64,000 bases of DNA from Apostichopus japonicus. Its lineage: Eukaryota; Echinodermata; Holothuroidea; Aspidochirotida; Stichopodidae. The stretch spans positions 18,397,501 to 18,461,500 of the forward strand of contig NC_092569.1 in NCBI RefSeq assembly GCF_037975245.1. The letters are read 5' to 3'. The position numbers and the translations under genes were made by a program. Below the pieces are notes generated by a model that was not told the origin of the DNA, did no database searches, and worked only from the letters and a program-made list of their open reading frames with translations. Of this stretch, positions 25,224-36,886 are shown one piece after another (the first letter of the stretch is position 1; every line of letters begins with the position of its first letter).

Positions 25224-25424
25224 ATGGATGGATGGATGGATGGATGGATGGATGGATGGATGGATGGATGGATGGATGGATGGATGGATGGATGGATGGA
25301 TGGATGGATGGATGGATGGATGGATGGATGGATGGATGGATGGATGGATGGATGGATGGATGGATGGATGGATGGATGGATGGATGGATGGATGGATGGA
25401 TGGATGGATGGATGGATGGATGGA
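25139..25424. repeat. Compound microsatellite (TA)n-(TGGA)51
   Basis: (TA)n runs from 25139 to 25220 and is followed by 51 uninterrupted TGGA units from 25221 to 25424. All long open frames here (WMDG and HPSI repeats) are translations of the repeat. The related place at 33308-33322 has only about four units. Confidence 0.97.
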
Positions 25425-26135
25425 AGGACGGATAGTTCAACTTTATCCTTCGTATGCATTATTTAACAATGAACTAGTGAATTACATTGATTTCAATTAA
25501 CTGCAAGTGTCACGGTTGTTGCATGAGCTAACTCTCTCAGAACATTAACCTTCCTTAATGCTTTTCGATTAGACAATCAAACAAATTTCGACACTTTTGT
25601 GCCAAGTACATCAAACCCATCCCCCCCCCCCTTCCCCATCAATAAGTTTTAACTTGAAATGTGAAAATATGTACTTCCACATAGAGAAAACAATATTCTG
25701 AACATTCACGAACTTAGAATCACTTATATACACAATACAACCTCAGCATATATGTATATATCAAGTTAATGCTCTCATCGTTCCTAAAGTTTAAGTACAG
25801 CCTGTCCGGATGGGTTCTGTTTGCATAAAGCAAAAACATAAAGGAAAAGTGTTTTTCAACGTCAAAACAGTTCAAAAGAGTCAAAGTTATGTGTGAAAAT
25901 GATTATCAGAGAATATACGGAAACTTGTTAGTCATTTAGCCTACATGTCATAATATCCATACGAGAATACTGCTGTGCACTGCAGTAGGCTACTGATTTA
26001 AGTAATTCACCCTCAGTGTGTTTAAATTGAAAGTAAAATAAGAACATTTGAATATTTTGCAATGTTTCATAAAGGCTTCGGTAGATTTTTAAACTATATT
26101 GCGGAGTGCACTGAGCTACCATTTGTATTGCATAA
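25425..26135. repeat. Duplicated upstream region of gene D, copy 1 (copy 2 at 33308-34051)
   Basis: From the GGATAGTTC after the TGGA repeat to GTATTGCATAAA.CGAT the sequence matches 33308-34051 with substitutions and indels. In this copy it leads, about 70 bases later, into the start codon of gene D. In the other copy it joins block 2. Confidence 0.82.
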
Positions 26136-27259
26136 ACCGATGTGTTTACATATTCTTTATTCATACAGCTGTTAAACTATACATAGCCTATACAACGATG
26201 GGGAAGAACTTTTGTTTCTTCTTCTCTGTGATTGTCTGGATGATGCTGACAAGTGGTTTATTATCTGTGGTTTCGGGCACGGTAGGTAGTTTGCTGTTTA
26301 ATACAGGTAATACATTCATAATGTATTAAATGGGACAAACAAACCCAACCATGATCTTTGGCTCATATGAGAGAGATCTTTCTGAAGAGAAACTTGCCCA
26401 AACAGTTCCTTTGTGTGTGTCTGTTCGTTTGAGAAATATACTGATTTAATAGTCGTGTCAGGCTTCATGTCGTTTTGTAAATCTGTGATGTCATAGTTCC
26501 ACTGGGATCTGAAACCTTTTACGTTCTCTCCTTTTTTTAAATATTTTTAAAGCAAAATATTGCTAATAGTGTTGATACTAAAACCTATGCAATTATTAGG
26601 TCGTGTTAAATATTCAATTTTTGTAGAACGATCAATTGCAAAACCAATCTCCAGTACAAAAGGTAAAAGTTGTAATAAATAATTTAAAAAATCAAAAATA
26701 CAGCCCGGAATTCAAGTGAATCGATGCTGTCACATTTAGACAAGGCCAAGTGTTCCGCCTTGTTTGTAAAGTAACATTTACATGTTGCCAAAAATAGAAT
26801 AAGTTTTTTCTTAGTTGATTCGAGAAGTTGTTCATGACAGTAGTATCTATCACTTATACCCCAACATTATGCTACGATTTGTGTCGGCGTAATATTCAAT
26901 TTTAATTTTTACTTTTCCAATCCAAACAAATCAAATTTGGGACGTCTTCACCTTCGTGAAAAAAAACTAACTTCAAATAAACCCCATTATCTTCCAATGT
27001 TTGTTTGTTGTAAAGTTAGATTATATATATTACCTTTAATTTAGTACCCCGAGAAATGAGACCACGTGAAATATTAGGTATATGACATCAGTGTGTATGT
27101 TTCTCAATACTTCAATTTACAGTCATTATGTAATGATAGCTCGTTAATGATCTAAACAATGAATGTGATATAATCGGAATATTTGCTATCATGTAAATAG
27201 ACATTTAAATCAAGGCCTATAGCGTTCATCTACGTACATACAAATTGTCTATTATCAAT

Positions 27260-27260
<1 letters not shown>

Positions 27261-27305
<45 letters not shown>

Positions 27306-27318
27306 TATATATATTAAT
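27261..27318. repeat. (TA)n microsatellite
   Basis: About 20 TA units with one AAA interruption, in the first intron of gene D. Confidence 0.9.
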
Positions 27319-27550
27319 AATATTGGACATTGATATATCACATTAACTACGGAGTTAAATATTTCTCTGCTTAATGTTATAGTGATATTATTGTGCTTCG
27401 TCGTTTTCTAGAAGCGAGTCCGTATACTTGGTGCTCTTATTGCTATCATAATTGTCTGTACTGGAGCTAGTACTTAAGGATGTGTACCTGTACTTATATT
27501 CGCGGACTGATATTCTATGAGAGTTACACAAAGCCTACACTACGCATTCA

Positions 27551-27616
27551 CACCAGTAGAATCACTGGCTTAGTGGTACGTGACACGAAGATCCGGGGTT
27601 CGATTCCTACCTGGTG
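27551..27616 (+). tRNA. tRNA-like sequence, degenerate (SINE head or tRNA pseudogene)
   Basis: A box TGGCTTAGTGG (27566-27576) and B box GGTTCGATTCC (27597-27607) match the pol III consensus and are properly spaced. The ends CACCAG and CTGGTG pair over 6 bp. The whole is only 66 bases: there is no room for a full anticodon arm, and the T stem has two mismatches. It therefore is not a working tRNA. It lies in intron 1 of gene D. Confidence 0.4.
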
Positions 27617-28684
27617 GTATGACCAAGTGGTATGACAGATTTAGAATGGACAAAACAAAATTGAAGAGTGTACATAAAAGTACAGCATTAAATGCTAACA
27701 CCACTCTCTCTTAGATTAGTGTAGCCTACTCGTAGCCTACTCTTTCTCACAGCAAGAGAAGCAATTGTACTTGTAATATTGCTTATATAATGTTGTACAC
27801 GAAGTGCAATTCTAGTTGCAAATACAGAAGTTCAGCAGACGCATAGACGCTAAAGAAAGCGAACTAAAATATAAATCTGGACACATTGTATAGACGAGTG
27901 ATATACTCTATGGGGCCAGCGTTACTGTTACACAACAATGTATTGCGTCCGTTCCGCATGTTATGAGCTATTATAATTGGAACACAGGTCACAAAACAGA
28001 AACCTAAAGATAAATACAGTTTATGTTGTTTTCACTTTCGTATATGTACTATATTGATAGGCCTACATATCTATGTTTTCATAGTTGATGAAATTTAATA
28101 TGCCTATTTTTTTTACCAAAAACATTGCTACGGCTACATTAGTGAAGCATTGCCTTAAACTCTCATCCAGGCAAATATGATGTAGGCCTAGGCCTATCTT
28201 CAACTGCCCCATGTCATAACTGGCAAATTTAAGTAGCATAGGCATATGCCTAACGTTAGGCCTACACATCCCCCCGAGTGCAGCGTAGTACAGGTCCTGG
28301 TCTCGATGATTATTTTTACTTTCGCTGACTTAGATGTACTAGGCCCATAATATATAACCAACGGTTTTCAGACGACATGTTAGATCCCAACGTCTAATCT
28401 TAGTCGTTAATTTTGGTGCAGGCTTTTCGGCTATCTCCTGTAGTAGTCAGGTTAACGTTAGGTCTAGCCTACCATAACAACATACGGTAACAAAAGGTTA
28501 CATTGTACATAACATTGGGATTTGCGGCCCAGTCTAACGCTCGCTATTATTTAAGTATTGCCATATTTACATCATATTAATTACAACATGATATAAAGGT
28601 TGTCATTTTGTTACTTGGAATAAACATCAGTTCTATAAACGTATCTATCACCTCTTCACCCCCTTTTTGTGGAGAATTTTTGAG

Positions 28685-28688
<4 letters not shown>

Positions 28689-28771
<83 letters not shown>

Positions 28772-28772
28772 G

Positions 28773-28848
<76 letters not shown>
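28689..28848. repeat. (TA)n microsatellite, long, interrupted
   Basis: About 160 bases of TA with a few GT and AA interruptions, ending in (GT)n, in intron 1 of gene D. Open frames over it are artefacts. Confidence 0.95.
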
Positions 28849-28851
<3 letters not shown>

Positions 28852-28971
28852 TGTGTGTGTACGGAAAAATTGTTAAACAACTATACTCTACTTAGAGAAC
28901 TGTTGGTTGTCGAGTGAGTTGCAACAATTAAACTAAGTGAGTGATTGGAAGTAGAACAGCCAATGTTTGGT

Positions 28972-29010
28972 TTTTGCAGAGCTTTCGAGCAAACTTGCTC
29001 TTCTTTAGTG
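28972..29010 (-). mobile_element. Hairpin plus GAAAG motif, possible Penelope-like remnant
   Basis: On the minus strand AAAGAAGAGCAAGTTTGCTC is followed by GAAAGCTC: a short hairpin between a CTAAAGA-type stretch and GAAA. The arrangement resembles the end sequences of Penelope-like elements. No coding part is present. Confidence 0.3.
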
Positions 29011-29744
29011 CAAAATCACCTAAAATGAAGAGCTGTACATATCAGTTCCACAAACATTTATAATCCGTTCTGCTTCTTTGTTCCCTAATCCTCTTTCTGT
29101 ATAGTCCATCAGTGCCACTCTTATTTATCTAACGTCACACTATGTTTGTGTTACATATTGTGTACATTCATTACAAAGCCAAGACTTGCTTTATCCATAC
29201 ACACACACACAAATAATATACATATATATATATATAGCCTATATATATATATATATATTCATACATAAAATTAAATTGACCTTACAGACTGTAATATTTT
29301 ACTTTACTTACAGAACGCTCACAAAGCAACAGAAGATGAATATTCTAGAGGAGGTTAGAGTTTTTCATCTTAAGTTCAAACCAATTCGATTTCTTTTCGT
29401 TATCATAACATACCAACCTATGAATAATTTCATTGAAATGTTCTTGTTTTCATTTTTGTTAACACACTACCGATGGTACAATACCGTACTAGTCAACGTT
29501 ACTTTACGTGGAGTAGCCCTGTCCGATCATTATTAAATTTTGAATACGCTTGTTGCATTAAGTTATCTGTATAGGTTCTAAAAAATAAAATCTTTATTGA
29601 GACGAAGTTTTCTTGTAATGTTCAGTTCACTTCGAATCAAGCACTTTCTAATTCCATATGTTAGCTAGGCTGTTGTCGAATATTTTGATCAGTAATGACT
29701 AAAAAGGGGAGTTTGTAAATACTAGAGCACATAAACGTTAATAT

Positions 29745-29938
29745 ACTTTTTAAGAAAAAGTCGCCCAGGAAAGAACCTGGGCACGAAAATCAAACTACCG
29801 AACGACTGATCCGCTCTCTACCCCAGTCCCCTTGCATCGAGACTGTGACTGTGTGATCATCGTCGGGTGTGCATCACCATTTCCCTGGGAAGGGAACAGA
29901 TACTACACATAATCTTAGCCAAAAGGCCGAGAAGCGAT
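29745..29938 (-). mobile_element. Candidate SINE: U2 snRNA 5' end joined to a tRNA-like segment
   Basis: Read on the minus strand from 29938, the first ~45 bases (ATCGCTTCTCGGCCTTTTGG, then CTAAGAT.ATGTGTAGTATCTGTTC) match the highly conserved 5' end of U2 spliceosomal RNA. The U2 sequence then stops: no branch-site-flanking stem or Sm-site region follows. Further on come GGGGTAGAGAGCGG and AGTTTGATTTTC, which resemble tRNA A and B boxes, then GCCCAGG-TTCTTT-CCTGGGC and a T-rich end. Identical 11-bp direct repeats (AACGTTAATAT) at 29734-29744 and 29949-29959 flank it as a target-site duplication. It sits in intron 2 of gene D, antisense to it. Confidence 0.65.
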
Positions 29939-32194
29939 CATTAATGTTAACGTTAATATTACCTTCCAAGTTATCACTGCCTGTCCGAGTACGAGGTGCA
30001 CCCTGAAGTTAAGATTACAAAGTGTACTACTCTGATTTCTTTCAGGTTTTGATTTCTTTTACCAAGATCTTGAGTATCGGAGAGATTGCAAAGCGGTTAT
30101 TGATCGTTGTCATGGTCAACCGGCTCTATCCGGTGTCTACCAAATCAAGCCAATCGGAACGAGTAATCCTTTTGAGGTATTTTGTTACAACTCGATTGAT
30201 GACGGAGGCTGGACAGTAAGTGTAGCTCACAGACCTCTACCAAAACCAAAAAAAAGAGAGATATTAATAAATTAATTCTATTTTCGAAGATCAATGGGCT
30301 TTTGTTTCGAAACCCTGAGATCCCATGTCACGACGACTGATAAACTGTAACTATGACGTGAAACAAAATCCGAAAGAAAACTTTAGTAAAGTCAGAAAAA
30401 TCATCAATAGTGGACCACGATTAAGAACAGGCTATCCAAAATGGCGATCGACTGAGGATATGAGTGATTTTATGATGAACGTTGCAACAAAGTGATATTC
30501 CAAACCTTGAATAGATATATATGTACGTATAATCACTATAGATTATTCTAGACAACTCTTGCCATATATTTTAAACACATATTTCACTATATCAAGTGTA
30601 AACTATCTAAACTCCTTCTCTCATTAGAAAATTTGTTTCTATTTTTTCGAAGATAATACAACGCCGTTTGGATGGCTCAGTTGATTTCAATAGATACTGG
30701 CGTGACTACAAAGACGGGTTTGGATTCCTTAATCGAGAATTCTGGCTTGGAAACGATAAAATATCTCAAATGACAAATCAGAAAGATTATGAACTTCGTA
30801 TTGATATAACTGATCTCTTCGGAGCTTCTTTCTTTGCCAAGTTTGACCTTTTCAGGATTAGTAATGAATTTTCGAGGTATAAGTTAGTGGCTATCGATGG
30901 TTACAACTCTTCCATTAGTACAGTAGGTTGGTATACAGATTCTACTACACTATATCGAAATCAAGAAAATGAAACGTTTAATTTAAACTTGAGTTCTAAC
31001 AAATATTCCCTTATTAACATCCACATTGCCATTCGATATCAGATACTTATTAATCGGATATATAGACAACAAAAACATAATATGAACGATTAGCCTTCAC
31101 TTTGTGACTCACAAGTTAAATTTACAATAAAGGTTGTTCTGATTTAGCTTAATGTATTTCTTTAGTCGCTGAAAGCCCCAGAAGATGTAGGATTCTTCTC
31201 TCGTGGCCACCTTTAAGCCCCAATAAACATATCAGAAAGAGGAATTTATTTGTTGTGGAAAGGAACGTATTCCAAGACCGAAAGCTGTAATGCTTTTAGA
31301 CAGTTTTCTGGTAGCTGTGGTAACTTAGACAGAAAAATGCATTCCAGAGAGGAATTTGGTCATGTATTTTCAAGCCCCTGTATGGGTCCATGGGCATAGC
31401 CTCGGAAGGCGTAACACTTTGTTAGCCCAATATTACCCAAATCTTAAATATTTGAGCGTAAAGGAGAGTGTTTAATAATTCTGCAGCTAACCCAGGGGTG
31501 AGGGGACGGGTATCATGATAAGGGTAGGGGAAACCCCAGCTCCCACCCCTTTGTACCAATACAGATCCAGTGTAGTGATTGAAATCGAATCTGTCTCATG
31601 TGTTTACAGGTTATCATGGACTGCCGTTGCAAAGGAACAAATTGTTCAGTACACGTGACCAGGACAACGACGGCTGGGATGACTTCAACTGTGCTGAGCG
31701 TCATATGGTGGATGGTGGTATAGCAATTGGCATAACTTTCGTGTCAAAAGCACATGCCAAACGCGTGGACACATTGTGATTATTTTGCTACTGGCGATGG
31801 CTGTGTTATTTGTTCTGTGACTCAACTGAAGGAGTCTACGATAGTCGGGCTCGTGGAACGAACATCCACTGGACCAACCTTGATGGAGACGAGATCGACT
31901 GTGGGATTAAATATACAGAAATGAAAATAAGGCCACTAGGTTAGTAAAAGAGGAAATCAGTATATGGCTGTGATAGAGACAGGGAGGGTACAGTATAGCG
32001 GATTTACCAACCAACCGCCCCCCCCCTTTCTCTTGTGCCATTTGCACGTGGGTCATATAAATGTGGGTCATTAGGATAAAGTTCTTCAAGTTGTTTTAGT
32101 TTTATTTACTGAGGAAACTCGTATCTTCCTACAGTGTTATAACATATAAGGACAACGAAAACGGGAGGAAACGTTGTATCATCTCAACACTGGG

Positions 32195-32970
32195 AGCATT
32201 TTTTATTTTCAAGACTCGGGTTCAGATGTTCAAAGTAGGTAACGTGGATATTAAGCCATGTGATAGTGCAAAAATCTAGGGGTTCATCTTGACAGCAACA
32301 TATCAATGGACATTCATATTGGAAAAGTTTGCTCTAGGGCGTACCATGGACTCTATAATATTCGTCAGATCAGAAAATTCCTGGATAAGGAATGTACTAA
32401 AACTCTTATTAATGCTTTGTAATTAGTCATATTGACTACTGTAATGCACTCATGATTGGTTTACCTGATTATAAGCTTCGAAGACTTCAAATGGTACTTA
32501 ATGGAACCGCTCGGTTGTTTTACGCTCTTCCTAAATGTTGTCACATTACTTTTACTTTAGTCTCTTCATTGGTTACATGTTCAGCAGCGGATTGAATTTA
32601 AATTAATCTTGCAAGTATTTACATGTTTGAAAGGTCTTGCACCTAAGTATTTATGTGATATGATCGCGGTGAAGTCTAGTTCTTACTCTTTGCGCTCACA
32701 TTCTCAAATCACCCTGCATGTTCCTCGTATCAATCATAATACGTTAGGCAATATGGCTTTTGCCTGCAAAGGACCCCGGTTGTGGAGTTCACTTCCGGTA
32801 GAATTGATGTGTATTGTCTCCTTGACCCCGGATGCTTTCAAGATATAGCTAAAAACGTATATGTTTAAAGCTTGCTTATTTTATTGACCTGACTGGTTGG
32901 CTTTTTCACTTTTGAATGTTTTGTACAAAATTAGCGCTATATAAATGCATATATTATTATTATATATATT
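32195..32970 (+). mobile_element. 5'-truncated LINE (CR1/L2-like), 3' end
   Basis: The plus strand encodes the C-terminal tail of a non-LTR reverse transcriptase in broken frames: NLGVHLDSNISMDIHI, GLYNIRQIRKFLD, ISHIDYCNALMIGLPDYKL, RRLQMVLNGTARLF, then FTCLKGLAPKYL and RLWSSLPVEL. It ends in GCGCTATATAAATGCATA followed by (TTA)n, the typical LINE tail. Stops and frameshifts show that it is inactive. It lies about 250 bases downstream of gene D, in the same orientation. Confidence 0.85.
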
Positions 32971-32991
32971 TATATATATATATATATATTA

Positions 32992-33028
<37 letters not shown>

Positions 33029-33125
33029 TACATATATATTTATATATATTTATATATATATATATATATAAATTAATATATATAATAATAATGTATGCAT
33101 TATATATATATATATATTATTATGT

Positions 33126-33164
<39 letters not shown>

Positions 33165-33180
33165 TATATATTTATATACG
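32945..33180. repeat. Long AT-only low-complexity tract
   Basis: About 230 bases of TA/AAT/TAAT repeats directly after the LINE tail, probably grown from its 3' repeat. Confidence 0.9.
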
Positions 33181-33307
33181 TACGGTATATTATAAAGAAG
33201 ATCCAAGTAAACTAAAAAAAAATGTATGACAGAAACCAGAGAAATAATATATGAGTCATAATTGATAAATTAGGATGATTGCTTTAGAAAATAAACTGGA
33301 GTTTCGG

Positions 33308-34051
33308 ATGGATGGATGGATAGTTCGACCACTAAGCCACATTGATTCTACTGATGTAAATGTGCATTACACACTTCTATAATTGACAATTATAACTTAT
33401 TACGTACTGTATATAGTGCAACTCGGGTGCTTTTTATCTGACAATGTACACAGAATTACAACAATTTGAGGGTAGCCAAGTCGTGCCTCGACATACCAGA
33501 AAGTTCCATTTCTATTTATACGCATTCAACAAGTGACAACCATATCCATTGTATGCATTATATAACCATGAACTAGTGAATTACCTTGAAATGTGAAATA
33601 TGTACCTTTCCATACAGAAAACAATATTCTGAATATTCACGAACTTAGAAACACAATACAACTTCAGCATATATGTATAAATCAAGTTTATGCCCTCATC
33701 CTAAAGTTTAAGTACAGCCTGTTCGGATGAGTTATGTTTGCATAAAGCAAAGAGATAAAGGAAAAGTGTTTTCAAAACGGTGCGAAAGAGTCAAAGTTAT
33801 GTGTGAAAATGATTATCATAGAATATAAGGAAACTTGTTGGTCATTTAGCCTGCATGTCATTGTGTCCGTATGAAAAGACTGCTATACACTGCAGTAGGC
33901 TACTGATTTAATTAATTCACCATCATTGTGTTTAAATTGAAAGTAAAATAAGAACATTTGAATAGTTTGCAATGTTTCATAAAGTCTTCGGTAGATTTTT
34001 GAACTATATTATGGAGTGCACTGAGCTACAATTTTGTATTGCATAAATCGA
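33308..34051. repeat. Orphan copy of the gene D upstream region
   Basis: Matches 25425-26135, beginning with four TGGA-type units and ending at GCATAAATCGATAAA, where it changes abruptly to block-2 sequence. The gene D start codon and signal exon are missing here. Confidence 0.82.
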
Positions 34052-35141
34052 TAAATAATAACCCGTAGCGTTTGTGTCATGAAACGATTAAAGAGTTTAC
34101 ATCATGAAACGATTAATACTATTTAGAATTGTAAACGGTGTCATGGCGGTATTTATTGAGCTTGCTAGAAGTCATGCATTGCAAATTAATTAACTTCTGT
34201 CAGGCGACACAATCTACATGATTGCCTAGCATCTAACACATTTCACTGCAGTCATAATTCTATCTGAGGAACAGTACTTTCATAACGTATTTTTTGTGGA
34301 GTTTCTGAAACTGGACAACCAAAAACTCCTAACGCCTGCACAACCCCACCGAATAAGAACCATGATAGATCATGCTACAGTGTGATTGTGGGTTCCGTGG
34401 GTTATTGAAACTAATTCATTAAACACGCATAAAGAAACAAATAGTTGCTTTAAGTTTCCAATTTCACGAAAAAAAGTAAACAAGAGGCCAACAAAAGCTT
34501 CTATCGACATCACCTTTCTAGATTTCACTTTACAATCTGGCAAAATCAAATGCGATGTTTTTTTTATTTTTTTTATTGCATCATTCATTGCTAGTAAGAT
34601 ACTACCGAATTCAGTTCATTGCCGAATACTGCGTAATATTTGCATGTTCACATTCGCCGAGGCATCTTATGAAATAAGTATTGGTTTTTCCCTTATCCTA
34701 TACTCTTCTAATTCTATAAAATTCAGAAAAAATAAGAACATAGGAAGCATTAAGAAGGAAAAGAGAACATAAATATTAAAATTGCTTATAGTCAATGAGT
34801 ACTTGGATCTACATATCTATTACAATATATTATACTTAAAAAAAAAATTGTTTATTCTTGAGTAAAACTTGTGGTGCGTGTTCACGCACTTTCGTGTTTT
34901 TTTGTTTACTTCCTTGCGTGATGCTTTATTGCACTTTTCGTTAAGTGTGAAATCAAGGCAGTCATTAAACTGAACCTATTTCCAGCAAATATTGTGGAAA
35001 ATCCAGAAATTCGTGTTCCAAGAACCGTTAGGACACTGTACATATATTGTCCATGTCTAGCTGCAGTTGTTCTACCCTGCCGCAAACGAGACACTTCTCA
35101 CTTCCTTTATTATTGTCCATTCCCGTTACCACCGTTTCGAG

Positions 35142-35288
35142 GTAATTTTCACTATAACAGCAGCGGTGAATCTTTCTGCACCCATAACATAGATAATGAC
35201 GGATGTTACCTAAACTGCGCCGTGATGCAGCGAAGCGGCTGGTGGCTCTTCCATAAAAAAAACTGTTACAAATTGCTATGGGACTAGA
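35142..35288 (+). pseudogene. Decayed FReD terminal exon (relic), right copy
   Basis: Equivalent of 4960-5129. It reads NFHYNSSGESFCTHNIDNDG, CYLNCAVMQRSGWWLFH and then KKNCYKLLWD before a stop. This copy keeps the DNDG calcium-site residues better than the left one and has a different reading frame after GWW. No partner exons were seen. Confidence 0.55.
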
Positions 35289-35354
35289 TGTTGCCATTTC
35301 CGGTACAGGAAATATCCCCGTGTCGATTACTTGCATTTAATATCATCACACTTG

Positions 35355-35945
35355 TTAATTAATGATCATGATAATAAATTATATTTATATAGTGATTAAT
35401 ACAGCGTTTCAAAGCACTTTACAAAGTAGGAAAGAGACACAGGAAACCAAGAAAATAAGTGAACTTGGAATCAAACAGAAATATTTTAAGTTGTCTCTTG
35501 AAAATAGAAAGTCACGAACGTGAAATGGGAGTTCGTTCCAAACAGGAGGCGCAGCGTCAGAAAAGGCACGACAATCATAACGAGTGCGGGTACGTTGACC
35601 AGACGATAATTACAAATGCGCATGATAAGAAGAGCAAAGCGTAACTGTATTTGACCGACGCAAAGAAGTAAGAAGGTCAGTGGTATAATGAGGGGCTAGC
35701 CCGAAGATTGCTTTGTAGGTGAGAGTAGGATCTCAAACTGGATGGGCAGAGAGACGGAGTACAGGAGTGAAAATCAAACTTTTTAGTGAGTGAGACTAGG
35801 CGCGTAGCAGCGTTCTGAATTATCTATAGGGGAGCTATATGAAAAACTGGCACATTATGCCTACAAACTGTTGTAGTAATCCAGTTTGGAGGAAACAAAG
35901 CGTGAACCAGTCGTTTAGTTGAGCCTTGATCTAGATATCTCATGA
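35355..35945 (-). mobile_element. 5'-truncated LINE 3' end, right copy
   Basis: Duplicate of the element at 5165-5785 with extra small deletions. It was carried along in the segmental duplication, so it is not an independent insertion. Confidence 0.75.
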
Positions 35946-36886
35946 ATTTAACCAATTTTGTAAATACCATACGACAAGGGTTCTGAATATGGGTGCCAGT
36001 ATAATACTGTCGGGGTTCAACATATGACAGTTTGCGGTGTTGTTATTAGATGTGAACAAATAAACTTATAGCTTTATTACTTATTATCAAAAGTTCCCTT
36101 TTCATACATCAAGATACATTGCAAAGAAATTATATAACGAACTATTTGCCCCACTCACCCTCAATATCAATTCCTTACGTCCATGGGGATTGTGTTCATC
36201 AGTGCGTGTCACAGTTATGAAGTACCTTGTTCAACCACACAACGTAATGATATGATTAGGGATATAATCTGCAATTATTTCATTGCATTTTGTTTGACTA
36301 TCACGCATCACAGACCTTTACGGGGTAATAAAACTGTTTCCCAGTTCAGCAATACAAACATTAGATAGATCATCTTCACCAACTCCCATCGCACCAGTCA
36401 AAATGTTTCTTAATGAATTTTTGAATTACACTAACAACAGGGAAACATTCTCTCGTAGCTGTCTGTTGGCGAGGAGGTGGAGGAGGGGTGGTGTTAGGGT
36501 TTGATTTTTTTTGTCAGAGGCTTAGATCAACGTTGTTCTACTACTGTCAGTAGATCTTGTTTGCCATGAAAGATAATGGGTAAAGTCTAGTAACATTTCA
36601 TTTCCCCGTTCATATCAAATGACCATACACCAAGCAGAGTAACTAAAAACAACGGGAAGCAAACGAAAGTGTAGCTTGAACGGATATGATATATAACAGG
36701 CGTCTCTCTCTCTGTGCTTGCACGGAAGATGACGTATAAGGAAATAAAGTTCTTATTCGACTTCTCAAAAATGTATATAACATGCCAACCTAAAGCAATA
36801 CCAGTACAACTTCTGTGACAAATCTGTACGCGGTACACTGAGTCATTTGTATTGTGTGTCTAAGAAGTTTGAGTCTAGCATTAGGT

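Larger units (their letters stand above)
26198..31944 (+). pseudogene. Gene D: FReD gene with frameshifted terminal exon
   Basis: Exons 26198-26281, 29314-29353, 30046-30215, 30653-30926 and 31610-31944 have matching phases. Exon 1 is a clear signal peptide (MGKNFCFFFSVIVWMM...). Exon 2 (NAHKATEDEYSRG) is short and least certain. Exons 3-4 give a normal FReD start: YRRDCKAVIDRC, DDGGWT then IIQRRLDGS, REFWLGNDK. Exon 5 opens with FSTRDQDNDGWDDFNCAERH, then three separate 1-nt deletions (near 31710, near 31770 and near 31827) throw the frame. As written, a TGA at 31777-31779 ends a 245-aa product. In the other frames the expected parts are visible: WWYSNW, CDYFATGDGC and finally TEMKIRPLG with TAG at 31942-31944. 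Either a recently dead gene or indel errors in the assembly. The donor of exon 4 is a weak GTTGGT. Confidence 0.7.

Noticed and set aside
25081-25500. Long open frames of WMDG or HPSI repeats on both strands
   Set aside because: They are translations of the (TA)n-(TGGA)51 microsatellite and open on both strands because of the repeat, so they are not genes.
27551-27616. Functional tRNA gene
   Set aside because: A and B boxes are good, but only 66 bases with no full anticodon arm and mismatches in the T stem; kept only as a tRNA-like element.
29894-29938. Functional U2 snRNA gene
   Set aside because: Similarity ends after about 45 bases; the branch-point recognition surroundings, Sm site and 3' stems of U2 do not follow.
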